Below are positions 38,801 to 51,086 of a stretch of DNA of 64,000 bases, piece after piece. A program made the position numbers and the translations under genes. A model generated the notes under the pieces. The model made no database searches. It was not told the DNA's origin and saw only the letters and a program-made list of their open reading frames with translations. The stretch's first letter is position 1. Every line of letters begins with the position of its first letter. This DNA comes from Varroa destructor (taxonomy: Eukaryota > Arthropoda > Arachnida > Mesostigmata > Varroidae), in assembly GCF_002443255.2 (NCBI RefSeq), contig NW_019211455.1, forward strand, positions 44,774,103-44,838,102, read 5' to 3'.

Positions 38801-40350
38801 GGGATAACAACGAATTTGACGTTAGTAGTCAAGAAAAAGAAAATTTTCGTTACAGATACGGATCCAGGAGAGAGGTTCGAGCACTGATACGACATCTGGT
38901 TCATAGAAATCCTTTCTTCTGAACACATTTGAAGGATTCCTTCCAAGGATTCCATACGCACAATTCAATTTTAAGAAAGCTCATCTTTGCCAAGTGTTGT
39001 TCCGTACGAAAGTTGACGTCCTCGATTTACAGCTTCAGACCCTTCCTGCCAAAATATCGCTTTGCATGAGACCATCACAGAAGACACGCACGGCTCTCTG
39101 CTTGAACCGAACCATTTTGTAAACCTAAGAACGATATCTTGATCTAGAGTTTTATGCTACATAATTATAGGAAATATATAGATGCATGAGGCTCCGCGAG
39201 CTTCTCAATTGAACACCACAAAACTCTCGCCTTCGACTTGATGGGTTAGTTTCGGTCAGAGTAGTGATACGTTATCAAAAAAACATGAATTAGGTTTTTC
39301 AAATAAAAAAAAAAACATCAGATTGTTTGAAATCTCCGCATCGGCAGCAGCTGTGGCACCGCGCCGTAGTTCTACTTAACTGTGACTGTTTGGCTTTATA
39401 CGGTCGTTTATGCAGCTGGATACTGCTTGTTCCGCAAGAGTTAGAACATTTTATTAGACCAAAGTGACGGGATTATGGCGAAACCAAAAATATGGCGGGA
39501 TGTCATTGACGATATAAATGACAGTTTATTTACTCAGTTTACTAGCATTGTTTTGGCTAAAAACGGTGCATAGTTTTTCAACAGCATATTGATTTGACGA
39601 CATCGATGCGGTGGGAAGTAGATTCAAGATAGTGGCGAAATAAGATTGTTATTTGAGGCTCTCTGTACACGAACGACAACAGTGTATGTAACATACCAAC
39701 GGGAAATGAAAAGGCAGTAAAGATCCCAGCAGGGCAATATATAGGCCTGAATTTATTGAGCCTACTTGCAGCCGTTCTTTCTGGCCAACCCTCGACACCG
39801 CACTATTATGCGAATGAGATTCGTTGTCGCTGTCACGCGTCTCTGTGCTAGCTCCGCCATGGCGTTACGAAGTTAACAACAGTCATTTTCCTTCAATCTC
39901 GCTACAAACAGACGTCCTTCCATCACAGATTCAAGTAATCTGTACAGTTGTGGGTCGAGCGTTTTGCAAATGCGTAAACTAAACGCGCAAGTACCAACAA
40001 TAGAATCTAGTCTTCCTTCACTTCCGCCACTGCCAAGACGACGTTCGCCGCTCTTCGCCTCCGCACTCTGCCTACAATTGACGCTGCAGGCAATCTGACG
40101 GGCGTGCTCCGCCGAAAAGTCCCTCCACACCAAATACCGGGTCTCTGAGGATGGCGGCGCTCCGATAAATTGTTTCGTGATCCGCTGCTAAGTGATGTCT
40201 GCTACGGGATTGTCTGTTGCGCTGTGGGTGTCTTCTCGGTACCAGCAGATGGTGAGCTGCGAAATACGTCACTCAAGCCGTCCGGGCCATCTTGTTCTCG
40301 TCTGTGGAGTACGGGAGGCGAAATTAATCCGCTGAGCAGCTGAGTCTAGC
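35802..40350. other. mostly empty stretch before gene A
   Basis: No gene supported. There is a (CTT)n run at 37,361-37,384 and an isolated frame at 38,400-38,577 (plus) behind a TTATCTTGCAG acceptor with no known motif. A GC-richer block at about 39,870-40,450, open on both strands, probably represents the promoter region of the plus-strand gene that starts near 40.49 kb. Confidence 0.45.
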
Positions 40351-40488
40351 GGTATGGCTAGTGAAAATTTGATGCCTTACGGAAAGCTGCGTATTGCTGA
40401 CCGTTGCCACCGCCTCCGCCACCGCTGCTGTTGGCGTAGGTCTAAAAAAGGTCAAGTTTATTCGTATGGTCGCTTAAAGGCAAGCACA

Positions 40489-43400
40489 ATGTGGTTTTCT
40501 TGCGTGACTGTTTGTTTTTGTATAAGTGTGGCACTTGCCCAAGGTGAGTTGAGATCTCGACTATGAATGGGATGTTAGTATTAAGATGTGTGTGCCGAGC
40601 GTCATTGCGATAGTTGCAGTGACGTACCATATTGTGCGTCAAATCTTGAATAGAAATGGTGACAGTAGTATGCGGTGCGAAGAGTTGACGAAATGCTCTG
40701 GAGGTTCTAGATTTCTTATAGGAACAAGAGGGTCTCGCTAGTTTTTGCGGTTCAGATATTGGCCAGATCGTGGCGTAACAGATGTTTCTGGTGTATGGAA
40801 GCTGATTAAAATTATCTGGGTAGCATGCAAAACAGCTTTCCCCTTTGATTTATATATTATTTACTTCGCGCGGTTTGTGCAAAGCATACGATGCTCACTA
40901 CAGGCTATACATATACAGCACATGTTATATAAGCTATGACTTTGTATATGTATAAATATATTTACACGTACCCGAATATATCTGCAATTTATTTCATATA
41001 TTCCGCATAGGAACAGGTGTTTCAATTTGTAAGCCCGATATTGCCATTGAGCGTCGCTTCGGAATGTTACGCACACCGGATGCCTTGATCGTAGGATATC
41101 GTCTAGTCGAACTGAGTACTCGTGTGACACGTTTCAATGGCTTGTTTTGCTTGGCCTCTGCCTTAAAGACGGACTCCCTTATGATTCCCCTGTTCCTGAT
41201 CGACGAAACCCTTATAGCCCTTGACGACTATGATCGATCGATACAAATGATTTATGAGGCATCGTAACGGGTGCATGACTCACACGATGTAAAGCCTTTA
41301 ATTATACTAGGCCTTACAGAAGCTACTGAAGAACTGCTGTTACTGATAGACTAGGACTTAATATCAGCCTCATAAAACATCACTGTTTCGTCGGATTTAA
41401 TACATAGTGGTACATTACCTGTCCTGTAATCATTATACACGTTATCAGTACATGGATGACAATTGGATTATGACGTTGCCACTCCACCAGGTAACCACAA
41501 GCGCTAGCTACCTCGTTCTACCTTGCACTGGTAAAATCCATGTATTTATCAATCAAATAAATTGTACGGGTTCTCGCCTTCGCCTTGTTATATGCCACAC
41601 AAGTATGTAGTGATTCAACATGGTATTACCTACGGTACTGCGACTAGACTTTTTGACGAAATGTGGCTCTTTGTAAGTCTGCTCCGATTCTAGCCGATGT
41701 AAAAGCGCATGAGACCGCTTCCTTTGTCAGGGAACTCCATTTACATCACTAGTAAGACTCCCAGAAGAGCACAGATCGCTACAAGTGGACGAAGAGATGG
41801 CAAGAGATATACATTTAAATGAACTATGCCAAACTGTGGCCTAATTCTATCTGCAAATAATTGTCGAAAGAATGAAAAGGGTCTGTATTCTTATAAGATA
41901 TGAACGTTTCGATCTACAATGAAAATACTGCTTGGAGTCAGCCCTGCTCGTCTGAAATTGTTCAGTCATACGGACGTACGAGCTAGCCTTTTAACGAAAT
42001 TCAATGGTAAATGTTAGACTATTGAAGTGTTATTTGTTGGTAACTATTATACGCATGTAGCATAGGAAAAACGAAATCAATTTATATATACAGACATATA
42101 TATATATAGATTCTACGACATATGTAAAATATGAACGCGACGTTCAAATTCATCTAAAACACCTCTTGAGCTACTGGATATTGTACGGATAATCTCATTA
42201 TGTAACTGAGATTGATGTTGTTATATAATATTCTACTACATTTCGAACCGATTGCCAAAAGAAGATCAGCTAATATCGAGACAGACAGTCAAATAGTAGC
42301 AGGTGGCTTTTTTTTTTAGAGCTTAATGTGCCGTAGGACTTTTGCTATCGTCTCTTAATTGCACCATGGTGTTTTGTATCGGGCTATAAGTCATTACCTG
42401 TTTCAACTAGCTACTTCACCTGTGGGGTAGCAGTACTAAATTGACTATTTAGTGAACATCTTTTACAGTGTCCTATCTTTGACGCCGACAAATCCCAATT
42501 ACAGAATTTATATAGCTACGCTATAGATGCAGCCTACAGCGATTAACATAAAGCCTCGGGCGCGTACCTTCTGTGACCTTTACGGGAAGGCTCAATGCGG
42601 CAGCAAATTCTTCGAAACTATCAATTAGTCATGGAACAGATTATCTTCGATAATTATAGAATGGATCATTATCACCATAAGGTCCTTGGTAAGCTGTGGA
42701 CGTTGATTGGGCGTCCATTTTCATGAATTACTACAATTTGAGATGGGATAGCTGCCTACCCTCTGCTAATAACGTTAACGGATTCTCGTCAGTTATCGAC
42801 TGGATTGATATCTATCGTTCGTTCTATTCAGGCTCTTTGCGCCCAACGCAACGTTACCAATTACGGTGACTCTTCGACGTCATAATATAGAGGAAACTAC
42901 ATGGCGAGCGTAGCAGGGCGCTCAAGTAGCTATATTTACGTATAGAACAGCGTACTCATTTGGCCGGAATCAAAGAATCAGCCCATGCACATTTATCTAA
43001 TCAAGTCACTGTACAACGGATAGAATCTGTGAAATAAATGTACATGTCGTCTCGGTCATAGCGACGTACAATCTATCCCCTCAACATTTCTATCTAACCC
43101 AATATGAGTTAGTAAGTATTCTTTAAGGGTAAAGAATATTTATTAAAATTTTTGCATTAGCTTTACTACCTTGACGAAGTGTTGTGTTCTTTTTTTCCTT
43201 CTTTTTTTATTTCTTATTGATTTTATTTATATCAGCATCCAGTATTGATCTAGGATTGAGTTCTTTAGGTTTCTTGTTGTTTTTGTTGTTGTTGTTGTCG
43301 TTTGTTGGTGTCTCTAGAACGCATTGCGCAAAAACTAGTTGTTAAGAAGTATTTGAGAAAAGGACCGCATTTATCGGTGAAGCTGGTTTGTTTACATTTT

Positions 43401-45817
43401 AATGACTGGAAACTACGTAGGGAGCCAAATGAACATTATGGATTTAATGGCGTCTTTTAGCTAAGAGGTATATTTAGTAATCGATCAATTAGAATTGGAT
43501 TTTTGCCAATGCTGACCACATTTTTCATCAATAGTTACAGATCATTAGAATTTTCTCTTTTTATCCGATTTAGGATACCCTCTTTAAACTATAATACATA
43601 TGTAATAAAATCCAAATAAAATATAGGGCGTGATCAAGCAAGGATCAAAACAATCACTGTATAGACATTAAGTTATTTCTATATAAATTCATATAATGCG
43701 AGCAGTTTAGCAAAACACTACTTATTGATAAGTTATTCGCTTGTATTGGTTTAGGAAAGGCCCAATTTCTGAATTCTTCGAATTTCAATATCGAGACCCA
43801 AAATGATGCAGAACAGTTTATGGAGGACGTCCTAGCACATCTGCCCAACAACACTGTACATTTAGCAGGATTCTATTTTAAGGTGAGGCAGCCTGGCCAT
43901 CGTTTTACCCATAACCGCTTATATAACACAAAATGGGGTAAACGTTTCTGACTTGTTTGAAAACGATTCATCTGAAAGTTTCAGAGTTCTTATTTTACAT
44001 CTGTTAAAGAATCTGCTCTAAATAAAAACTAACAATATACAATTTCTATAAAGCATTTATTTGTCATTTAAATCTATCGATTAAATATAGAAAAAAAAAA
44101 GTCACCAATTTATTGTTGCAACAATAATATAAGCATGACCCAAGCGTAGATATCTAATTTTTTCCTTATAAACGCAACAGGACAAGGCAGAAAAATTGGT
44201 CGATTCGTGCCCCAATGCTCTTTGGGCAATACGAACCACCAACAACAACAAGAAATACTGAGGCCTAATACTAGGTATTTGTCAATGTTATTAATAATAC
44301 CAAATAATATCAATAAAGGTCATGTTATCGCATCAGCAGTGTAAGTAGATTTCTCGAATTTATTATTAAGCAAAAAGTTCGCCGTTCCGCTACTTTCGAT
44401 TTATTTCAGATAAAAAAAACTTTATTGTGGAATTTTCTAATGACACATCGTGACATTAATGCGTGGTTCAACAAAGGCCAGGTTAGCGGGATTGACACGA
44501 TCAAGACCAAAAGCTGTCGGCCGCCAACATCACATAAGAAGAAGATTACCGTAAGTGGCATGACAAACAGCGGCACGAACAGCGGGCAGAATGTTACGAC
44601 CTGTAAACAATGTATCAAAATAGATTTCCTCGTGAGGAAAAAAATGCTGCTAAGTAACGGCGAACCGTCCGACTCAAGTTATAATGGTTCACAGTTGTGA
44701 ACTGTAGCTGGCTATGGAAAATACATTTTTCAAGTTCCTTGGCGAGCCAATAGTTCTATTAGAAATGCAAATCTGTATCGAACTTGTAACAATTACGGGT
44801 TAACTTAACAGGTGAAGTGTCTTCTTGACTTGAATAGTACCTTCGTGGTTTATGAGGCACTCGTAACTGGGTTCAACCTAGTGGGGACAATGTGGGCTGC
44901 CAAGGTGGAGGTGCGCTTCCGCGGGACGGAGTATTCTATCGAGATTACTAACTTTGAGGACGGCCCTTTGAGCGTCACCAAACTCATCCTTGAAAGGTAA
45001 GCTGCACTTATTAGACATGCTATTACAGAAGAACTAAGTTTTATGCTTGGGATCATTAGATGAGACGATTGGCCTCCCAGAACAAGCTTTGTTCTAAAAT
45101 TTGCCGCTGGACTTGGTACCTTTAACAGTCGCAGAAACGTCTTTTTTCGACTGGTAACATCCCAGTCAAGTTCATTACTTCAGCGCACATTCTTATTGAA
45201 AAGGCAGATTCTCTCCAACGTAGCGTGGATACGTATAAAAGAAAAATAAATAAATATATATATAAAAATCTTTACGTTTTACGGGATTCGGTCCTATGGG
45301 TGTCGAGATAACTTCTGTACTTCTGCTAGCACACCACCTGGGTGTATTGATATTCAATGAAAATCCACATTATACAACGGTCTGTGAAGTGTCCCGCTGA
45401 TAAATTAGCTCGTCAAGTGCTAGGATCGAACCAAAACGAATAGACCCACATTCAACCCCAGTTATTCATTGCGCGACCTTTTCCTTGAATTACGGCTATA
45501 TCGAAGGTCTGCCAGTGATACGTCATTCACACAAACTAAAAATAAGCAATTTTGAACAGAACGATCTATAATCCGACCCGCGGTGTAAACATGTTGAGCA
45601 GAGATTTCTGGCAGTCTAACTACGTCGTGGCATAATTCTTGTCTGTAGGTTCCGAACAGAGTTGATTTACCCAGACTTCGGTTTTAACGTAAAACGCAAC
45701 GCTCGCTTCAAAGAAAAAGTTAACAACGAGACGAAAAGACAGGTTGTCAATGTGATCGCCAGCACCACGTTGCCGGAAATTAACGCGATACTGCGTAAGC
45801 TTTCGGAAAGAAAATAG
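40489..45817 (+). CDS. group-7-allergen-like secreted lipid-binding protein A
   Basis: Five-exon model: 40,489-40,543; 43,755-43,882; 44,410-44,550; 44,812-44,996; 45,649-45,817. Total 226 codons including TAG, and all phases agree (1, 0, 0, 2). Donors are GTGAGT, GTGAGG, GTAAGT and GTAAGC. Exon 1 encodes a signal peptide (MWFSCVTVCFCISVALAQ). Exon 3 carries the family-type core NKGQVSGIDTIKT, which aligns with the VRGLKQMKRVGD region known in dust-mite group-7 allergens. Exon 4 continues as amphipathic strands with GFNLVGT, and exon 5 ends in the alpha-helical tail ...LRKLSERK. The length of 225 residues matches the family. Members are secreted BPI/takeout-like folds thought to bind lipids. 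Exon 1 could instead pair with 41,011. An in-frame upstream ATG (40,354) exists, but the internal ATG gives the leader. A candidate AATAAA lies at 46,101. Confidence 0.7.
41011..41267 (+). CDS. candidate alternative last exon of gene A
   Basis: A CATAG acceptor at 41,010 opens an 85-codon frame ending at TAA 41,265-41,267. It needs one base from the preceding exon, exactly what the signal-peptide exon at 40,489-40,543 supplies (Q, then G, then TGVSICKPD). The joined product would be a secreted protein of about 104 residues containing LRTPDALIVGYRLVELS and LDDYDRSIQMIYEAS. Codon use looks coding, with many C- and G-ending codons. It shows no clear similarity to the group-7 core and no AATAAA follows within 100 bases, so it may be a separate gene's exon or an unused one. 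Confidence 0.35.
43274..43298. repeat. (GTT)n microsatellite
   Basis: A short imperfect trinucleotide run (TTGTTGTT...) in the long first intron of gene A. Confidence 0.85.
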
Positions 45818-47988
45818 GTGGACATATCGAGAATTCTGCTAGCGTAATTATCGTGTCTACCAGGAAAAAGGTCTTCAGCTAAAGTCTATGGTAAGGCTGT
45901 TCCGTGTCTGACCTATAAGTTGATAAAGATTCGATGGCAATTTTAGTATAACAACGTTTTACTATGATTGAGCAAGGGCCTAATTCATAATCCTAGATAT
46001 GGGCAGTGATGATTGCCACACTTCGTACAATCAATATTACTAAGTTACAAATCGTAACTTGCCAGTTGCACATAGGCCAGTGGTTTAGAAGGCAGTTGCA
46101 AATAAACGAGGAAGCGCCGTGTCTGTTCCGAGCATAGTTGCTAGCATGAAACGACTGAACTCTCCGCAGAACGTATTATATATCGTATCCACGCAAACAG
46201 TTTTTCTAATAGTTTAGTGCAAGGATTGCAGCAGTATAAAATAATAGTGACGAACCGCAGAGTTTACCGATGGCCAACCGAAACTTTGGCTAAATCAAAT
46301 ATCAAGCGGATACCATCAATGATCATCGATAAAGGGCCATAGATCCGTTCTTAGTGACATGTTGTTCGTATTGATAATGGCACGCATGTTTTTATGATCT
46401 TCTCCGTGGAGCATGACCTTCATCGAGGAAAGCGTCTCTAGTAAACAGGATGATTACTGGAGTTGTCGTCAGAGCCTTAAACACTTTATCCTGTAAAAAT
46501 CACAACTAAAGAGTAGTACCGGCTCCTGTAAATGCTGCCATTAGCAAGATCTGTCCTTCAAATGACGCAATTCAGGATTGTTTTGTAAATGCCGATGCGG
46601 TCGTACTGCGGAATTTCTATGTTGATTAATCCACTATGTTTAATATAATTGTATAGTGAATCTCTATTGAACCTAAACATTGTGACTCGATTGCGTGCAC
46701 CGTAGCTATTTGTAATGAAGTCTCATGGTGAGGTGTTTAATGGAACCTAATATCTAAGCCTAAGCAAGGCTTAGTTGCGCAAGGGATTAAATCGCAGTGT
46801 CAATCATGGACGCAGCAATCAAGGTCAGTCGATTCATTCACTGAGCAAATGCTCAGGATTCCAGGTCGCTAAAGGGACACCTGGGTATCGTACAAAATAA
46901 TGTTTAAACAACATAATGTATAAAATTGTTGATTCATAAAAAGTCAAGGCACGCTAGGAAGACCAACTTCTATTAATCTTATGAATTGAAATATCGAAAT
47001 AAATCGAAGACTTGTTATTACAAATGTCCATGGATATTTCTGTACGGATCTGGCACGAACGAGACCTGAATCATAGATGGCTATGTGGCCATTTTATATT
47101 ACGATAATGTGCTATTTGTCGCCTCGTTTCTGTTTTAGCTGTTTGCTCTCACTTTAAATGAATTTCGATTAATTTAATGATGAATCAGAAATATCAATAT
47201 ATTATGCTTCTATTGTATTTGGAGTAATTGAAGATCAGGCGATGCAGAACGTGGCGGGTGCCTTCTGCTAAGACGTATCAAACACATCATTGTAATCTCG
47301 ATGTCATCAGTACAAATCTTACGATGAAGGTTAATGAAGCCTTGTAAAAACGCCAATCATATGCAGCACCTCTCGCAACAAGTGCCTTATTCGGAATAAC
47401 TGGGCATTCACATGTCAGAGGCTCGCAATCGGGCCTGTAATAGGCTCGCAACAGTTTAATCGCTCAGCCCACTATTTTTTGTGTGATTCCAATAACGGCA
47501 GTGAACTAGTCATCGAAGGAAAATAGCTCCACATCACAAAGACAAGATCATTTCAATCAATGCTTTAATTAACTATATACACAAGGATAATAAGTGACAA
47601 TTTCTTTCAACGATAGCGCATTTATTTTAAATTTTGCCGCCAGAGTACAAACATTTGTTCGTAGATGACCCGTAAACGATGCAGCTGCATATAAGACACT
47701 AGAAGACATATTTGAAACATAAATGAGCATCTTTGTTAGCTATGAAAACTGGGCATAGCTATAAAATTATTTTCTGCATAACCTACAGGAGCCATTATTA
47801 TGTATATCTTTGCTTTTGTTCAGGTACACCGTTACGTTCAGTGCACGTTAAGTTTCTTCAGTCTAACAGAAATCGGCTTTCTGCAATTTCTCGTTGCTTG
47901 TGATAGCTAGTAAACAATCTATTACAGAAGTGAGAAAATCAAAAAATGAAAACAAAATGAATGATCGTGCCACAAGCGATAGTGTTTC
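45818..47988. other. intergenic, between gene A and the ArfGAP gene
   Basis: Nothing recognisable as coding. It holds possible poly(A) signals for the two converging genes: AATAAA at 46,101-46,106 (plus) for gene A and, on the minus strand, AATAAA at 47,621-47,626 for the ArfGAP gene. A short hairpin with CTAAGCCT / AGGCTTAG arms lies near 46,754-46,774. Confidence 0.5.
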
Positions 47989-49332
47989 CTAGAGATCAAT
48001 AAGCACGCAATCCTCATCCATATTTGGCAGAAAAACTGCCGTTTCGTCGACACGCGTCTCGTTTTCTATCAGATCACCCTCATCAGTGCCAGGTATTTCC
48101 TTTAGCAGTCGATCACTCATGACGCTTTGGGTCGATTCGTTTAACAGCGTAGAGCTCGTCGAGCTGATCGGGAACCTGACCCTTCTTTCATATTGATCTA
48201 CGGCTCCGCCGTTTCGCGACTGGACCTTCTCGTCGTTTGCGAGCGTGACAAGATCACTTGAAAACTTCTGATGACGTTGCTGACTCGTTTCGGCAACTTT
48301 CGTTGGTGCTATGGCACGGATAGCTCTTGCTGACTGCCTGAGGAATTCTGCAATGATTGCTTCCAGCTGCTCAATGCTCAAATCGGAAGGCGGCATAGGT
48401 GGATCTCGGTAGCCGGGTGTCACGTAAACTCGATGTAGGTACTGGGTGGACGAACATTTGTGTGGACAATTGAGAACTGTTTTTATCGTCCTTTGTATAT
48501 TTATCTTAAATTCTTACATTAGCAGAAAGTATAGTTTCATATTAGTGTTTTATTGCTTCTAAAGATTTAGTGGGAAAACAAAGCCATCTAATTTTATATA
48601 GTCGCAACAACGGTTATTTAAAGCGGTACTAAAAAGGCGCATTTCATTTCATAAGGCCAACCGATCATCGAAAATCGTACCTTGATTTGTATGAAGGCTC
48701 GCAGTTCATTAAGGTCAGTCGGCCGATGAAAATTTGAAGGCAGTTTCGACTCGTAAATCGTACGGCCACGTTCATTGCCTATCTGAACTAGACGAGCTAC
48801 CTGGAAAACAGCGCGGGAGATCGGTGTTTTATTATATATCAGACTGAAAAAGGTCAATGAATTCATTGCTCAATGAAAAAAGGCTGGAATCTTATTACGG
48901 CAGACGACCGCTGACGCCAGTCATCTCTTGTGATATCACTTATGTGCCTAATAATGTTGACATTATTATCAACTTCCAAACGAAATCGAGCTTTTTACAT
49001 AACGCATGACAGCTTCAATACGAGCTAGGAAAAGGATAGATTTCAAAAAAAAGGTTTGGAAAACAATTCCATCAAAAACGCACTTGTTGAGGTGTCCAGT
49101 GATCGAGTCCAACTGATTTAACGCGCGAAACGTGAACCCCAAGACCCCGATGTAGTCCCGCACAGCGAATGCATAGAAACAACCCAAGCGACCACGACGT
49201 CCAAGTCGGACCTCGAGAAAGACAGTCGAAGCACTCACGATTTCCATCAGTTGCTAGAAGGAGTTCCAACAGACGATGTAGCCGTCCATCTGACCCCGCG
49301 GATACCTCACTGTCATCTGAACTGCTCTGCAT
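47989..49332 (-). CDS. ArfGAP-domain protein, SMAP-type
   Basis: Complete three-exon model on the minus strand: 49,332-49,084 (83 codons), 48,800-48,681 (40 codons), 48,441-47,989 (150 codons plus TAG). All junctions are phase 0 with GT-AG ends, giving 273 residues. The ArfGAP zinc finger is intact: cysteines 34, 37, 54 and 57 in the C-x2-C-x16-C-x2-C spacing, followed by [18 protein letters not shown] with the arginine finger at R62. WTPQQV then leads into the second exon with [11 protein letters not shown] and PSNFHRP, typical of the small ArfGAPs (SMAP1/2). It should stimulate GTP hydrolysis on Arf GTPases at endosome or Golgi membranes. The C-terminal 150 residues are low in recognisable motifs, with S/T-rich and acidic parts ending VLIDL. 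The protein is shorter than vertebrate SMAPs (over 400 residues). The clathrin-binding motif LLDLD or LIDLD appears only as the near-match VLIDL at the extreme C-terminus. Confidence 0.85.
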
Positions 49333-50392
49333 CGTTGTTCACTGCTGTCTGTGGCAACTGTAACTACTAATCTAATATCGCTGCGGAAATCGTAGACGTT
49401 CAGGACTCGATGACTGGAATTTTACCGCAATAGTTTACCTACGTTATATTGCAGGCTTCCTCTCTCTACAAATCATAGACGTATATTAAGCTTCCGATAG
49501 GTAAGTCGTTTGAACATATTGTGAAATATTCGACGGAAATTTTGGAAGGAAAAATCCGATTAGAGCTATTTGAAATCCTGAAATTTTCTTTTTGCACAGC
49601 GGCCTAGGTCAACCTAAACCTTTTTAGCCATCATATAGCTACTCACGAATCTGTAACATGACAATTAGGCAGGAGCATTGCAACAGCAGTCACACGTTTT
49701 AGTTAAAACTACTACTGTTGCTTCAACGACCTCATAGGCTGGCTTTAGGTACCGCGAAACCTTAAATAGGATAATATTATTACTTATTAATTTTTATTCA
49801 AAGGTTATGCTCTAACTGACGTCACGATAGCGTCATCATGTACGATTTACTAGTAACAAAAAAGAAATCTCGTACTACCAAGATGCGAATTAGCGTTATG
49901 TAAAGGCACTCCACGCAAGCCATCATGGGACGAGCGGTGTTCATGCAGGTAGGCATTGACTTGGGCGGCTCCTGCCGCGAAACAGAAGTACCTTTTGTTT
50001 GCTGCTGCACTATTAGACCTAATGCGAACAGTATTCTCTGCACATTGATGCAGGACCATTGGTGCTATTAGTGCTGCTGGCATTTTAAACTAACAGGGAA
50101 AACACAGTGAAAAAAAATCCCGATCGGGTAGAAATTCTTTCGATTGGATATTCTATCAGTGGATAATCTCATAATGACGGAAATACTAGAGCTACGACAG
50201 TTTCCTTTTGTGCATCAGTATGCGCGGATCGAAATCAAGCTTAGAAGCATCTTTATTAACTTCAGCAGTAGTTCGCAAGCTCCAACCCTAAGTTACAACT
50301 AAGGAAAAACACCAGATGACACGTAATGGTACGTCTGACGTCTATTGAACGGAAGGGCCTTTTGATAAACCTGAACGAGTTATTCACTGCTT
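49333..50392. other. spacer upstream of the ArfGAP gene
   Basis: No gene assigned. A minus-strand frame with ATG near 50,083 encodes an Ala/Asn-containing stretch and could be a first exon using a GTACTT donor at about 49,994. It has no recognised domain and no partner. A TTTATT at 50,252-50,257 is a possible minus-strand poly(A) signal for the gene at 51-54 kb. Confidence 0.4.
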
Positions 50393-51086
50393 GCACTAGT
50401 AGTAGTAGCAGTAAGCAGAGTTGAGTTGAGTTTCACTAGTAGTAAGTTGAGCTGAGTTGAGTTTCACTAGTAGTAAGTTGAGCAGAGTTGAGTTTCACTA
50501 GTAGTAAGTTGAGCAGAGTTGAGTTTCACTAGTAGTAAGTTGAGCAGAGTTGAGTTTCACTAGTAGTAAGTTGAGCAGAGTTTAGCTTCACTAGTAGCAA
50601 GTTGAGCAGAGTTTAGCTTCACTAGTAGCAAGTTGAGCAGAGTTTAGCTTCACTAGTAGCAAGTTGAGCAGAGTTTAGCTTCACTAGTAGCAAGTTGAGC
50701 AGAGTTTAGCTTCACTAGTAGCAAGTTGAGCAGAGTTTAGCTTCACTAGTAGCAAGTTGAGCAGAGTTTAGCTTCACTAGTAGCAAGTTGAGCAGAGTTT
50801 AGCTTCACTAGTAGCAAGTTGAGCAGAGTTTAGCTTCACTAGTAGCAAGTTGAGCAGAGTTTAGCTTCACTAGTAGCAAGTTGAGCAGAGTTTAGTTTCA
50901 CTAGTAGCAAGTTGAGTAGAGTTTAGTTTCACTAGTAGCAAGTTGAGTAGAGTTTAGTTTCACTAGTAGTTAAGTTGAGTAGAGTTTCACTAGTAGTAAG
51001 TTGAGTAGAGTTTCACTAGTAGTAAGTTGAGTAGAGTTTCACTAGTAGTAAGTTGAGTAGAGTTTTACTAGTAGTAAGTTGAGTAG
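50393..51086. repeat. 26/31-bp minisatellite at the 3' end of the coiled-coil gene
   Basis: A tandem array of about two dozen units containing CACTAGTAG followed by CAAGTTGAG or TAAGTTGAG. Units near 50,400-50,590 and 50,590-50,950 are 31 bp (the latter with GTTTAGCTT or GTTTAGTTT); units near 50,960-51,075 are 26 bp because GTTTA-type bases are missing. Variants are grouped in blocks, as expected from successive local expansions. The outermost unit overlaps the last codons and TAG stop (51,068-51,070) of the minus-strand gene, so the array lies in its 3' UTR or just beyond. Confidence 0.95.

Noticed and set aside
39873..40272. Two overlapping minus-strand frames near gene A
   Set aside because: They lie in a GC-richer, CpG-bearing block where stops are rare. 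No start context, splice sites or domains support them.
45421..45490. tRNA-like segment on the minus strand with a GGTTCGATCC B-box
   Set aside because: I could not fold a proper cloverleaf or find a good A-box and acceptor stem. At best it is a decayed tRNA-derived SINE.
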